Assembly (NCBI GenBank): GCA_017480195.1
Contig: JAFVBE010000009.1
Coordinates: 1 to 64,000 of the forward strand
Reading direction: 5' to 3'
From: Lachnospiraceae bacterium
Lineage (GTDB): Bacteria > Bacillota > Clostridia > Lachnospirales > Lachnospiraceae
DNA: 64,000 nucleotides
Below, piece after piece: positions 51,380-60,494 of this stretch (positions within the stretch are counted from its first letter, which is position 1; each line of letters opens with the position of its first letter). The position numbers were made by a program, and so were the translations under genes. The notes below the pieces were generated by a model that worked only from the letters and a program-made list of their open reading frames with translations, searched no databases and had not been told where the DNA came from.

Positions 51380-53506
51380 ATGAAGGTAATTAAGAGAGAT
51401 GGTCATACAGTAACCTATGACCGTTCAAAAATTGTTACTGCCATTCAGAAGGCAAATGCAGAGGTGGAGCCATGCGAGAAAATTTCTGATGAGAAAATTG
51501 AGGAAATCGTACAGGGGATTGAAGCAAAGAATCGTAAGAGAATGTTGGTTGAGGACATTCAGGATATAATTGAGCAGAAGCTTATGGATGATCGTAAATT
51601 CGTGCTTGCAAAGACCTACATTATATATAGATATACCAGAGAGCTTGTTCGTAAGGCTAATACAACAGATGATTCTATATTAAGCCTTATCCAGAATCGT
51701 AATAAGGATGTTATGGAGGAAAATTCCAATAAGAATGCAACAGTTGCATCTACGCAGAGAGACCTTATTGCAGGTGAGGTTTCAAAGGATCTTACAAGGA
51801 GAGTTCTTTTACCCGAGAAGATTTCGAAGGCTCATGATGAGGGTGCGATTCATTTCCATGATGCAGATTACTTCCTACAGCCGATATTTAACTGCTGTCT
51901 TATCAATATAAGTGATATGCTGGACAATGGAACAGTTATGAACGGTAAGCTTATCGAAAGTCCTAAGAGCTTCCAGGTGGCATGTACGGTAATGACACAG
52001 ATTATATCTTCCGTAGCAAGCTCACAGTATGGTGGACAATCTGTAGATATCAAATGCCTTGGTAAATATTTAAGAAGAAGCTATAAGAAATATAAGGATA
52101 AGCTTGTCGAAGAATACGGCGGAAAGATAGACGAGGAAATACTGGAGAATATGGCTCAGGAACGTCTTAACGACGAGCTTCGTTCCGGAGTGCAGACCAT
52201 ACAATATCAGATTAATACTTTGATGACTACTAATGGACAGTCCCCGTTTGTAACATTATTTTTAAACCTTGATCCTCATGACGAGTATATTGAGGAAAAT
52301 GCAATTATCATAGAAGAGATACTCCGTCAGAGATTGGAGGGTATTAAGAATGAGAAGGGCGTATATGTAACACCTGCGTTCCCTAAGCTTGTGTATGTAC
52401 TTGACGAGCATAACTGCTTAAAGGGAGGCAAGTATGATTACATCACGGAGATGGCGGTTAAGTGTTCTGCTAAGAGACTTTATCCTGATTATATATCAGC
52501 CAAGAAGATGCGTGAGAACTATGAGGGTAATGTATTCTCACCTATGGGTTGCCGCTCATTCCTTTCTCCTTGGAAGGATGAGAATGGTAATTATAAGTGG
52601 GAAGGAAGATTTAATCAGGGCGTTGTAAGTCTTAATCTTCCTCAGATTGGTATACTTGCCAAGGGTGATGAGGACAAGTTCTGGAAGATACTTGACGAAA
52701 GACTTGACCTGTGCTATGAGGCGCTTATGTGCAGACATAATGCACTTATGGGAATTACCTCTGATGTAAGTCCTGTACACTGGCAGTATGGTGCTATCGC
52801 AAGACTTAAGAAGGGTGAAAAGATTGACCCATTGCTTTTAGATGGTTATTCAACTATATCTCTTGGTTATATAGGTGTATATGAAGCTACTAAGCTCGTG
52901 ACCGGCGTAAGCCATACGGAGCCTGAGGGTGAGGAGTTCGCACTTAAGCTTATGAAGAAGCTTCGTGCTTCATGTGACAAATGGAAGGCTGAGACAGGAC
53001 TTGGCTTTGGTTTATACGGAACTCCTGCAGAGAGTCTCTGCTATAGATTTGCAAGGATTGATCAGGAGAGGTTTGGTACAATCCCTGATGTAACGGACAA
53101 GGGATATTATACTAATTCCTATCATGTTGATGTGCGCGAGAAGATAGACGCATTTAGCAAATTCAGGTTTGAAAGCCAGTTCCAGAAGATTTCTTCCGGC
53201 GGTGCAATCTCTTATGTAGAGATACCGAATATGAGAAATAATCTTGAGGCACTTGAAGAGGTTGTAAGATTTATATATGACAATATTCAGTATGCCGAGT
53301 TTAATACAAAATCAGATTACTGCCATGTATGTGATTATGACGGCGAGATTATAATAAATGATGATAACGAATGGGAGTGTCCACAGTGTGGAAATAAAGA
53401 TCATTCTAAAATGAATGTTACAAGACGTACCTGCGGTTATCTCGGAGAGAACTTCTGGAATGTAGGAAAGACAAAGGAAATAAAGTCAAGAGTGTTGCAT
53501 TTATAG
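51380..53506 (+). CDS. nrdD: Anaerobic ribonucleoside-triphosphate reductase
   Basis: Makes deoxyribonucleotides under anaerobic conditions by a glycyl-radical mechanism. The 708-residue protein has an N-terminal ATP-cone (MKVIKRDGHTVTYDRSKI), the catalytic barrel, a zinc site near the C-terminus (CHVCDYDG, then CPQCGNKD) and the glycyl radical loop RRTCGYLG (Gly near residue 688). All key parts are present. The downstream nrdG supplies the activase. Control by the tandem NrdR boxes upstream is likely. Confidence 0.96.
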   Translation: MKVIKRDGHTVTYDRSKIVTAIQKANAEVEPCEKISDEKIEEIVQGIEAKNRKRMLVEDIQDIIEQKLMDDRKFVLAKTYIIYRYTRELVRKANTTDDSILSLIQNRNKDVMEENSNKNATVASTQRDLIAGEVSKDLTRRVLLPEKISKAHDEGAIHFHDADYFLQPIFNCCLINISDMLDNGTVMNGKLIESPKSFQVACTVMTQIISSVASSQYGGQSVDIKCLGKYLRRSYKKYKDKLVEEYGGKIDEEILENMAQERLNDELRSGVQTIQYQINTLMTTNGQSPFVTLFLNLDPHDEYIEENAIIIEEILRQRLEGIKNEKGVYVTPAFPKLVYVLDEHNCLKGGKYDYITEMAVKCSAKRLYPDYISAKKMRENYEGNVFSPMGCRSFLSPWKDENGNYKWEGRFNQGVVSLNLPQIGILAKGDEDKFWKILDERLDLCYEALMCRHNALMGITSDVSPVHWQYGAIARLKKGEKIDPLLLDGYSTISLGYIGVYEATKLVTGVSHTEPEGEEFALKLMKKLRASCDKWKAETGLGFGLYGTPAESLCYRFARIDQERFGTIPDVTDKGYYTNSYHVDVREKIDAFSKFRFESQFQKISSGGAISYVEIPNMRNNLEALEEVVRFIYDNIQYAEFNTKSDYCHVCDYDGEIIINDDNEWECPQCGNKDHSKMNVTRRTCGYLGENFWNVGKTKEIKSRVLHL

Positions 53507-53539
53507 TGCATTTATGAATTATAGTGATATCAAAAAATG

Positions 53540-53576
53540 AATACCTAAGTCTTGGATATCGGGACTTAGGTATTGT
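53540..53576 (+). terminator. Hairpin between nrdD and nrdG
   Basis: A 12-bp perfect stem (53540-53551 with 53563-53574) with an 11-nt loop; the T-run is poor, so it may attenuate or stabilise the nrdD message rather than fully stop transcription into nrdG. Confidence 0.6.
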
Positions 53577-53613
53577 TGACTAAAGATATTAAATAGTCAG
53601 GGAGATACAGGAT

Positions 53614-54147
53614 ATGAATTATGCAGATATAAAAAGGATAGATGTGGCAAATGGTACGGGAGTAAGGGTTTCAATATTTGTCTCCGGCTGTACACATCAT
53701 TGTAAGGGATGCTTTAATCCTGAGACATGGGATTTTGCTTATGGAAAATTATTCACGGAACACGAGATTGATGAAATCATAGAGGATTTAAAACCTGAAT
53801 ATATAAAGGGATTATCTGTATTAGGCGGAGAGCCTTTTGAATATGTCAATCAACAGGGGCTTCTGCCGTTGCTTCGTAAGGCTAAGGAGACCTATCCTGA
53901 TAAGGATATATGGTGTTATACGGGATATCTGTTTGATGAAGATATAGTAGATAAAATGATGGTTAAATGGCCTGAGACAAGAGAAATCATAAAATATATC
54001 GATATACTTGTGGATGGCAAATTCGTAGAGGAATTAAAGGATTTAAAACTAAGGTTCAGAGGTTCGTCAAATCAGAGAATCATAGATGTACAGAAGTCAC
54101 TTGCAAGTAATGAAGTTGTCATCTGGGATCAGCCGCTGGAGATATAG
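53614..54147 (+). CDS. nrdG: Anaerobic ribonucleotide reductase activating protein
   Basis: A 177-residue radical-SAM enzyme that places the glycyl radical on NrdD using a 4Fe-4S cluster and S-adenosylmethionine. The cluster ligands are in CTHHCKGC (CxxxCxxC) and the SAM-binding GGEP in LSVLGGEPFEY. It is 107 nt downstream of nrdD. The start MNYADIKRIDVANGTGVR is typical; the ribosome site is GGGAGA. Confidence 0.96.
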   Translation: MNYADIKRIDVANGTGVRVSIFVSGCTHHCKGCFNPETWDFAYGKLFTEHEIDEIIEDLKPEYIKGLSVLGGEPFEYVNQQGLLPLLRKAKETYPDKDIWCYTGYLFDEDIVDKMMVKWPETREIIKYIDILVDGKFVEELKDLKLRFRGSSNQRIIDVQKSLASNEVVIWDQPLEI

Positions 54148-54228
54148 TTGACTGCCGCAGAATCGTATTAAATGTGTTTTGACCGTATATTTGTGATGTT
54201 ATAAATAAATTTTTCAAGGAGAATAAAA

Positions 54229-54681
54229 ATGGAAGAACAAAAAGAAGTAATTAAGATAACCTATCTGTCGGATAAGATTGAAAAGTTGGAATATATAGCA
54301 GGCAAATCAGATTGGATAGATCTAAGAGCGGCAGAGGAGGTAATACTTAAAAAAGGTGAATTTAAACTGATTAATCTCGGTGTATCCATGTGCCTGCCTG
54401 ACGGCTATGAGATGATTATAGCACCAAGAAGCTCTACCTATAAGAATTTTGGTATTATCCAAACTAATTCCATAGGCGTGGTTGATGAGTCCTATGGTAA
54501 GAATTCATCGGATGACGTGCTTATGATGCCGGTTCTTGCGATGAGAGATACTGAGATACATATAAATGACAGAATATGTCAGTTCAGAATACAGAAGCAT
54601 CAGCCTCAGATTGTATTTGAGACAGTAGAGGCAAGAAGCGGAGAGGCACGCGGAGGCTTTGGCTCTACAGGCAAGCAGTAG
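54229..54681 (+). CDS. dut: dUTP diphosphatase
   Basis: Hydrolyses dUTP to dUMP, keeping uracil out of DNA and feeding thymidylate synthesis. The 150-residue trimeric-type enzyme has the five motifs in recognisable form: DLRAAE (1), [11 protein letters not shown] (2), [10 protein letters not shown] (3), DRICQFRIQ (4) and RGGFGSTG (5). It follows the ribonucleotide reductase pair, a sensible nucleotide-metabolism context. AAGGAG lies before the ATG. Confidence 0.9.
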   Translation: MEEQKEVIKITYLSDKIEKLEYIAGKSDWIDLRAAEEVILKKGEFKLINLGVSMCLPDGYEMIIAPRSSTYKNFGIIQTNSIGVVDESYGKNSSDDVLMMPVLAMRDTEIHINDRICQFRIQKHQPQIVFETVEARSGEARGGFGSTGKQ

Positions 54682-54703
54682 CATATAAAAGGGGAGGAAA
54701 AAT

Positions 54704-55933
54704 ATGGGAAAGAATTGTATTGTGGCACAATCCGGAGGCCCGACTGCGGCGATTAACGCCTCACTTGCAGGTGTCATATCTGCTGTAAACAAAAGTAATA
54801 ATTACGAAAAAATCTATGGCTCGCTGCATGGCATACAGGGAGTATTACGGAATGAATTTCTTGAGTTATCCAATGCTACTGAGGACTTCATAGAAAGACT
54901 TGCTGCGACTCCTGCCATGTATCTTGGCTCCTGTCGTTATAAACTGCCGGATTACAGAGAGGACGAAGCAGCATATAAAGATATATTTGAAATGTTTGAC
55001 AGATATAATGTAGGAGCATTCTTTTATATCGGTGGAAATGATTCTATGGATACGGTTGCAAAGCTGTCTGAATATGCGGATGCGATGGGCAGCAGCATAA
55101 GGATAGCAGGGATACCGAAGACCATTGACAATGATTTGCTTGTTACTGACCATACACCTGGCTTTGCATCGGCTGCTAAATATGTGGCATCATCTATAAG
55201 AGAAGTGGCTTATGACACTTATATATATGACCTTCAAAGTGTTACCATAGTTGAGGTAATGGGGCGTGATGCCGGATGGCTTACCGGCGCATCGGTACTT
55301 ACCAGAAATGAATTCTCATTTGCTCCTCATCTTATATATCTGCCGGAGGTAGCATTTGACAGGGAGCAGTTCATAGAGGATGTGCGGAAAAGCATAGATA
55401 GATATAAAAATGTTATTGTGGCTGTATCGGAAGGAATTCATGACGCAGAAGGTAATTATATTGCGGCAGGAGTTGCTGCTGACGATAAGTTCGGACATGC
55501 ACAGCTTAGCGGTGCAGGCAAGGCTTTAGAATACCTTGTTAAAGAAAAAATCGGCGTCAAGGTACGCTCAATTGAGATAAATGTATTACAGAGGGCGGCA
55601 GGACATATGGCTTCTAAGACTGATTTGGAGGAGGCACTGTCCTTAGGTGCTGAGGCTGTCAGATTCACAGAGCTTGGCGAGACCGGTTTTATGACCGTTA
55701 TAAAGAGAATGCGCAATGAGCCTTATGAATATATTATAGAGCATTCGCCTGTAAAGGATATAGCGAATAAGGCGAAGCCTGTTCCTGTGGAATGGATTAA
55801 TGACGCACATAATGATGTGACGGAAGAATTTATAAGCTATATCAAGCCTCTTGTAGAGGGCGAGGTTGATGTATTCTATAAGGATGGAATAGTAGATTAC
55901 CTTCCGATAGAACATCTTGTACAAACAAAATAA
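54704..55933 (+). CDS. 6-phosphofructokinase, probably pyrophosphate-dependent
   Basis: Phosphorylates fructose-6-phosphate at C1. The 409-residue product has the N-terminal phosphate loop VAQSGGPTAAINASL, the catalytic PKTIDNDL and EVMGRDAGWL. The donor-selectivity motif, GGDGS in ATP enzymes and GGDDS in many pyrophosphate enzymes, reads GGNDSMDT; the non-Gly residue at the fourth position favours pyrophosphate as donor, but this should be measured. It lies 22 nt after dut, with GGGGAGG before the ATG. Confidence 0.88.
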   Translation: MGKNCIVAQSGGPTAAINASLAGVISAVNKSNNYEKIYGSLHGIQGVLRNEFLELSNATEDFIERLAATPAMYLGSCRYKLPDYREDEAAYKDIFEMFDRYNVGAFFYIGGNDSMDTVAKLSEYADAMGSSIRIAGIPKTIDNDLLVTDHTPGFASAAKYVASSIREVAYDTYIYDLQSVTIVEVMGRDAGWLTGASVLTRNEFSFAPHLIYLPEVAFDREQFIEDVRKSIDRYKNVIVAVSEGIHDAEGNYIAAGVAADDKFGHAQLSGAGKALEYLVKEKIGVKVRSIEINVLQRAAGHMASKTDLEEALSLGAEAVRFTELGETGFMTVIKRMRNEPYEYIIEHSPVKDIANKAKPVPVEWINDAHNDVTEEFISYIKPLVEGEVDVFYKDGIVDYLPIEHLVQTK

Positions 55934-55952
55934 AATGAAATTTTTAAATTGT

Positions 55953-55981
55953 TTGACATTTTACGGTGTAAATGATATTAT
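55953..55981 (+). promoter_or_regulatory. tRNA-Leu promoter
   Basis: TTGACA (55953-55958), 17 bp, TATTAT (55976-55981) with an extended TGA before it; the tRNA begins 15 nt later. Confidence 0.82.
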
Positions 55982-55995
55982 TGCATTTGCAATTT

Positions 55996-56079
55996 GCAGT
56001 TGTGGCGGAATTGGCATACGCGCATGATTCAGGTTCATGTCCACTTATGTGGGTGTGGGTTCAAGTCCCATCAACTGCA
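55996..56079 (+). tRNA. tRNA-Leu (anticodon CAG)
   Basis: An 84-nt class II tRNA: acceptor stem GCAGTTG pairing with CAACTGC, anticodon stem CATGA/TCATG around the loop TTCAGGT (anticodon CAG, reading CUG), a variable arm, and the T arm with GGTTCAAGTCC. The discriminator is A; CCA is not encoded. It has its own promoter and terminator. Confidence 0.95.
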
Positions 56080-56082
56080 CTG

Positions 56083-56115
56083 AAAAAGGTATATCCGAGA
56101 GGATATACCTTTTTT
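56083..56115 (+). terminator. Rho-independent terminator of tRNA-Leu
   Basis: A 14-bp stem (56083-56096 with 56101-56114), GAGA loop and T-run directly after the tRNA. Confidence 0.92.
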
Positions 56116-56117
56116 AG

Positions 56118-56213
56118 TGCAGTTAGACCTTGAACCCGTAGGTTCAAGGTCTCCGCTTCGCTTCGGTCGGTGCTTAACGCGTGCCACAGGCACGCAGCAC
56201 CCCATCAACTGCA
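56118..56213. other. Structured element copying the ends of tRNA-Leu
   Basis: A 96-nt segment behind the tRNA terminator. It opens TGCAGTT, as the tRNA does, and ends with CCCATCAACTGCA, identical to the last 13 bases of the tRNA; the two ends pair over 7 bp. Inside are a perfect 12-bp hairpin (56125-56136 with 56141-56152, loop CGTA) and a second arm of 6 plus 7 bp (56169-56174 with 56196-56201; 56179-56185 with 56189-56195). It is much richer in G and C than its surroundings. It could be a degenerate tRNA duplicate, an integration site scar or a structured RNA; no integrase is in the window. Confidence 0.75.
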
Positions 56214-56282
56214 TGATATTATCTTTATTTAACATATTGATTATGTTAAAATATCCTTATCAAATATTACAGTGAGGTTACT

Positions 56283-56903
56283 ATGTTCAATCTAAAGGAT
56301 GACAGCGAAGAGCTTGAGGTTATTGAAGTAAATAAAAAGTATGATGATTTTAAGGTACTGATGACACGTGTGGAGTTTGTGCTTGATGGATACCGCTCGC
56401 AGATGGAAGGACTAAGGTTTAAGGAGAGAAGGCTTGATAAGGACAGGAGGGACAGCATATATCTTGTCGTTGGAACGGCGGCAGCAGAGCTTTTGATTAT
56501 CCTTTTGTGCCCTGTTATTCCTGTGCTTTTCTTGTTTGCAATTCCTATATCAATAGCTTTTTATGGTTGCTTTCCTTTTATGCTTGGCTCTATGGTGAAG
56601 CGGAATTTCCAATATGTAGTTATGATGGAGAAGAAGCAGGCTATTAAATTCATCACTCAGAATCATGTTAAGACCTTCAAGGACGAGGAGCGTTTTATCA
56701 ATTCCAAGATTTTGGAATATGATGCGGTATTGGAGAAAAATCGTCTTAAGCCGGAGGTTACGGAGGAGGATATTATAGAGCTTGAGAAGCTCACAAGGCC
56801 TGAAGAATTTCATGCAGATCCTATAGAGAAGGACTTTAAGATGTGGCCTTTCTGGGTGGTTACTATACTGTGGGTATTGATTGACCTTATAATTTTGTTA
56901 TAA
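56283..56903 (+). CDS. Hypothetical membrane protein
   Basis: A 206-residue protein I do not recognise. Residues 1-58 are charged and cytoplasmic-looking, residues 60-102 form a helical hairpin in the membrane (TAAAELLIILLCPVIPVLFLF and GCFPFMLGS), residues 103-185 are charged, possibly coiled coil (FKDEERFINSKILEYDAVLEKNR), and a last helix (WPFWVVTILWVLIDLIILL) ends the protein. No enzymatic motif. It lies between the tRNA-Leu region and the 6S-like RNA, without operon partners. Confidence 0.7.
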   Translation: MFNLKDDSEELEVIEVNKKYDDFKVLMTRVEFVLDGYRSQMEGLRFKERRLDKDRRDSIYLVVGTAAAELLIILLCPVIPVLFLFAIPISIAFYGCFPFMLGSMVKRNFQYVVMMEKKQAIKFITQNHVKTFKDEERFINSKILEYDAVLEKNRLKPEVTEEDIIELEKLTRPEEFHADPIEKDFKMWPFWVVTILWVLIDLIILL

Positions 56904-56955
56904 ATTCGTCTATAGAATATGGATTTCAGCGAACATTTCTACTTACATATTTTAC

Positions 56956-56984
56956 TTGAAAAATCTGAATAAATATACTATAAT
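56956..56984 (+). promoter_or_regulatory. Strong promoter of the 6S-like RNA
   Basis: TTGAAA (56956-56961), 17 bp, consensus TATAAT (56979-56984), 0-30 nt before the structured RNA. Confidence 0.85.
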
Positions 56985-56990
56985 ATAACC

Positions 56991-57200
56991 ATATTAATAG
57001 TTGTTAGAAATTACATATATCTGGAGTGTACGAAAACTCTTGTTTATTTTGAACCTACATTTACTTTTAAAGGGATTCCTAATTCGTAGATGGATGTCAG
57101 GCCTCGTATCGGTGGAAGGCAGAAGTCTATGTGCGGTTGCCCACCTAGCTTTGCTAGGAGTCAAAAGGCAGGAAACGGCACTCTGGATATATTATTGTAT
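56991..57200 (+). ncRNA. ssrS: Probable 6S RNA
   Basis: A region of about 200 nt behind a strong promoter, with no convincing protein. A 14-bp closing stem (57015-57028 with 57179-57192) brackets a long partly paired rod. The side strands TTTTGAACCTACATTT and CCCACCTAGC...GCTAGGAGTCAAAA (hairpin 57144-57149 with 57153-57158) match what I recall of clostridial 6S RNAs, which mimic an open promoter and sequester vegetative RNA polymerase. Size and shape fit. A covariance-model search would settle the identity. Confidence 0.68.
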
Positions 57201-57211
57201 AGGAATATTTT

Positions 57212-59527
57212 ATGAAACCTAATATCAAAAACATAATTCTTGTACTGCTTGGCCTGTGTGCGATAGCGGTCGTCATAACTGAGATTAAATCCCGTTTTGA
57301 GAAAAAACAAGTAAATAACGAGAATGAAGCAACTGTGACAGAAGCGCAGATAGATATGAGTATGTATTACAGCTTCGCAGATGTGAAGGGAGAAGTGTCA
57401 TATCTGGCAAATTCTAATGAAGAGGCAGAAACGCTGAACAGGCTTATAGATGTATTGAATCAGAGCCAACCGATAAATGTAGGGTATGTCAGATCAGTAT
57501 GCGAGACAATCGGTGTGGATAGTGAAGTGTACAATGATGAGATAGGCAGCAAGGCTGATGAGGAGTATGTTACTAAAGAACAATTTGATTCGATTTATGA
57601 GAATATACAGGCCTCAGGTATGATTGACGGACTTGGAAGATTTGATATATATGTGTTCGAGATAAAAGAGAATACTGATGAAGATGGCAATTCTCATATG
57701 AGTGTATTTGACGGCTTCAATGAATTCGATATTTCACTTGATATTCCTGATGAATACATGGACAAGGTAATTGATGTATATATTAAGAACGGCAGTATAT
57801 ATAAGATTAACGGATATGGTGATGACGAGACAATATTTGATAATGTTTGGGTTATTAGTGCAGATAATTCGGAATGTACATTTTTGTATAAAGGCATTGA
57901 GAAAAAATGTGATAATAATTCCGAGACTAATCAAGGTAAGAATTATGTTGCAAGAGTTACAATTGATAATTCCGGTGTAAAACTTATAGAAAAACAGTCG
58001 GATATAAGCACTGTCAAGGTATCTGCAATAAAAGATAACGCTTTAAATACAGACATTGGCAAATATCAAATGAGTGAAAATTTTGTGATATATAATACCT
58101 ATGGAGACAGTGTGCTGTGCGAGAACAATGTAGAGACATTGAAGGGATATAAGTATGTTGATATAGTTAAGTCGGATGATATGGTTATAGCTGCCATAGT
58201 GGATGATGCACTCATAAATGATGATATAAGGGTTATCCTTTCAAATGATGACTATACTGCATATAATATGGAGAAGGTTATACTTACCTGTGATAAGTCA
58301 TATAATGTAGAATATCCGAATGAAGATACTGCATCTTATAATGCAAATGACCGTATTACCATAAAATACAGTGATTATGAAGAAGGTGACATTATAAAAA
58401 TCACACCGGACGAGGGCGGAAGCATTGAGCTTTTTAGCATAGAGAGAACCTATGGTAATCCGATATATTCGGGAAGCATCGAGGTTATAATAGGCGAGGA
58501 ATATCTTAATCTGATTAATGTCGTACCGCTTGAGACATATCTTTACAGTGTGTTATCCAGCGAAATGCCTGCGGGAGCATCTCCTGAGGCTCTTAAGGCG
58601 ATGGCTGTGGTATACAGAGCTTATGCATATAGCAAATTAACTGACGGAAGCTTCGATGATTATTATGCGAATCTTGATGATTCAAGCCTTTGTCAGTTAT
58701 ATAACAGCTATGAGATAAGAGAGGATTGCGTTCAGGCGGTGAAGGATACCTATGGTATTATCCCGGTATACGAGGATGAGGTTATAATACCCTTCTCGTA
58801 TCTTACTTCCTATGGTATGAAATGTACTAATTCTGAGATATGGGGCGGAAGTGATTATGAATATTATATAAGCGAGGTTGACGACTTAGGAGGAGGCAGC
58901 CTTGATTTATCTGAGGAGGAGAGCTTTAGACAGTTTTTATCGGACAGTATGGGTTATGAAACCGTTGATATGGATATGCCTTATTACAGGTGGCATGTGG
59001 ATTTTACATTTGATGAGATGACGGAGGCTGTAAACTCTACACTTAGCGAAAGGAACGCTGCATCAGGAAATATTATGGTAAGACTTGAGGATGGCTCTTA
59101 TGATTATATACAGAATCAGTCTTTAGGTGAGGTTCTTGATATTAATATTACGGAGAGAAGTCTAAGCGGTGCAGTTATTTCATATGAGATTGAAGGAAGT
59201 GAATCTGTAATATCCGTAACCGGTCAGTCGAATATAAGGAATCTGCTCACACCGGTTAATCAGCAGATAGTAAGACAGGATGGCTCCACTGCATCCAACT
59301 GGACATCGTTGCCGAGTGTATTTTATTACATTGATAAGACTGATACGGGATTTACGATATACGGCGGAGGTTTTGGGTATGGTGTAGGCATAAGCGAAAC
59401 CGGCGCACAGTCTCTTGCAGAAGCAGGGTATGATTATCAGTTTATTTTAGAACATTATTTTACCGGAATTAAATTTAATACAATATATGATAATAGTGAT
59501 GAAGAAGAGATTTCGGAGGAAGAATGA
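57212..59527 (+). CDS. SpoIID/LytB-domain protein, membrane-anchored
   Basis: A 771-residue protein: a short cytoplasmic start, one membrane helix (about residues 6-24), a long Glu/Asp-rich extracellular region (25-430), and a SpoIID domain (about 433-771). The domain shows PLETYLYSVLSSEMPAGASPEALKAMAVVYRAYAY with the catalytic Glu, a TSYGMKCTNSEIWGG region and the C-terminal GGGFGYGVGISETGAQSLAEAG. SpoIID is a lytic transglycosylase for septal peptidoglycan in sporulation; LytB-type relatives modify autolysin activity. The C-terminal motif usually reads FGHGVGMSQ; here His is Tyr and Gln is Glu, so activity may differ. Followed with a 4-base overlap by the YihY gene. Confidence 0.85.
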   Translation: MKPNIKNIILVLLGLCAIAVVITEIKSRFEKKQVNNENEATVTEAQIDMSMYYSFADVKGEVSYLANSNEEAETLNRLIDVLNQSQPINVGYVRSVCETIGVDSEVYNDEIGSKADEEYVTKEQFDSIYENIQASGMIDGLGRFDIYVFEIKENTDEDGNSHMSVFDGFNEFDISLDIPDEYMDKVIDVYIKNGSIYKINGYGDDETIFDNVWVISADNSECTFLYKGIEKKCDNNSETNQGKNYVARVTIDNSGVKLIEKQSDISTVKVSAIKDNALNTDIGKYQMSENFVIYNTYGDSVLCENNVETLKGYKYVDIVKSDDMVIAAIVDDALINDDIRVILSNDDYTAYNMEKVILTCDKSYNVEYPNEDTASYNANDRITIKYSDYEEGDIIKITPDEGGSIELFSIERTYGNPIYSGSIEVIIGEEYLNLINVVPLETYLYSVLSSEMPAGASPEALKAMAVVYRAYAYSKLTDGSFDDYYANLDDSSLCQLYNSYEIREDCVQAVKDTYGIIPVYEDEVIIPFSYLTSYGMKCTNSEIWGGSDYEYYISEVDDLGGGSLDLSEEESFRQFLSDSMGYETVDMDMPYYRWHVDFTFDEMTEAVNSTLSERNAASGNIMVRLEDGSYDYIQNQSLGEVLDINITERSLSGAVISYEIEGSESVISVTGQSNIRNLLTPVNQQIVRQDGSTASNWTSLPSVFYYIDKTDTGFTIYGGGFGYGVGISETGAQSLAEAGYDYQFILEHYFTGIKFNTIYDNSDEEEISEEE

Positions 59528-60402
59528 TTAAGAAGATAGTATCATTTTTAAATCGTTTTTTTACAAAAGCGTCTGATGACAGTCTGGCAGCATATGCAGC
59601 ACAGACTACTTTCTATGTCATGCTTTCATTCTTTCCTTTTATTATATTTGTATTTATTCTTGCTTCGAAAGTTTCGTTTATAAATACGGATATAATAAAC
59701 TATATTCTGGATATTGCTCCTGATGAATTCAGGGATTATATTATGTTTATAGTTGACGATATAGTTTATTCCAACAGCCGCTCCTTTACCATAATCACAA
59801 TATTAGTTATACTCTGGTCGGCGGGCAAGGGCTTACAGGCTCTTACAAATGGTTTGGATAAGATATATCAGGTTGAAAAAAAGAAAAATTTTGTGCTTGT
59901 AAGACTGCTTAGCATACTGTATATATTTGTGTTTATGATAATGATGTCTGTACTTGTAGTTATTCATATCTTTGGTGCAGGTATAGCAAGGAGGCTTATA
60001 AGTGAGTGGCCTGCACTGCTTCACCCAGCGCTTCTGATACTGAGTCTTAAAAATGCATTTACATTTATAGTTACACTTATTTTTATTCTACTGATATATT
60101 ATCAGCTTCCGAATAGAAAGGGAAAATTCATGCGAGAACTTCCCGGAGCTACATTCTCGGCATTTTTATGGATGCTCATTACAAGTGGTTTTTCTTTTTA
60201 TATAAGGCATGTATCGAATACCTCTTATATGTATGGAAGCCTTACATCAATAATACTTATCCTGATGTGGCTTTATATATGCTTACAGGTGGTGTTCTTC
60301 GGTGCGGAGATTAATTATTTTATAACACCGGTGTTTGACAGATCAGATAAGAAAAAAAGAGATAAAAAGGACAAAAAAAAATCGGCTAATGTTGACACTT
60401 AA
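59524..60402 (+). CDS. YihY/BrkB-family membrane protein
   Basis: A 292-residue integral membrane protein with about six helices and the family features SLAAYAAQTTFYVMLSFFPF near the start, AGKGLQALTNGLDKIYQ in the middle and LTSIILILMWLYICLQVVFFGAEINY near the end, followed by a Lys/Asp-rich tail. The family was once called RNase BN in error; function is unknown, with virulence and lipid-transport proposals. Start ATG overlaps the stop of the SpoIID-like gene (ATGA), so the two are coupled. Confidence 0.93.
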   Translation: MIKKIVSFLNRFFTKASDDSLAAYAAQTTFYVMLSFFPFIIFVFILASKVSFINTDIINYILDIAPDEFRDYIMFIVDDIVYSNSRSFTIITILVILWSAGKGLQALTNGLDKIYQVEKKKNFVLVRLLSILYIFVFMIMMSVLVVIHIFGAGIARRLISEWPALLHPALLILSLKNAFTFIVTLIFILLIYYQLPNRKGKFMRELPGATFSAFLWMLITSGFSFYIRHVSNTSYMYGSLTSIILILMWLYICLQVVFFGAEINYFITPVFDRSDKKKRDKKDKKKSANVDT

Positions 60403-60421
60403 AATGGATATAGGCTATAAT
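60392..60421 (+). promoter_or_regulatory. glyA promoter
   Basis: TTGACA (60392-60397), 18 bp, TATAAT (60416-60421). The -35 lies within the last codons of the YihY gene. Confidence 0.78.
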
Positions 60422-60494
60422 GTTTTTTAATTGTTAAGAATTACAATAAATATATGCAATAAAAAATCATAAAATAATAAATGGAGGTATTAAA

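Noticed and set aside
55996-56213. Integrated element bounded by tRNA 3'-end direct repeats
   Set aside because: The 13-bp repeat would enclose only about 120 bp with no integrase or cargo, so no mobile element is called; the structure is reported separately.
57001-57222. A 73-codon plus-strand reading frame
   Set aside because: It lies across the 6S-like RNA, has no ribosome site or conserved-looking sequence and overlaps the start of the SpoIID-like gene. The structured RNA explains the region better.
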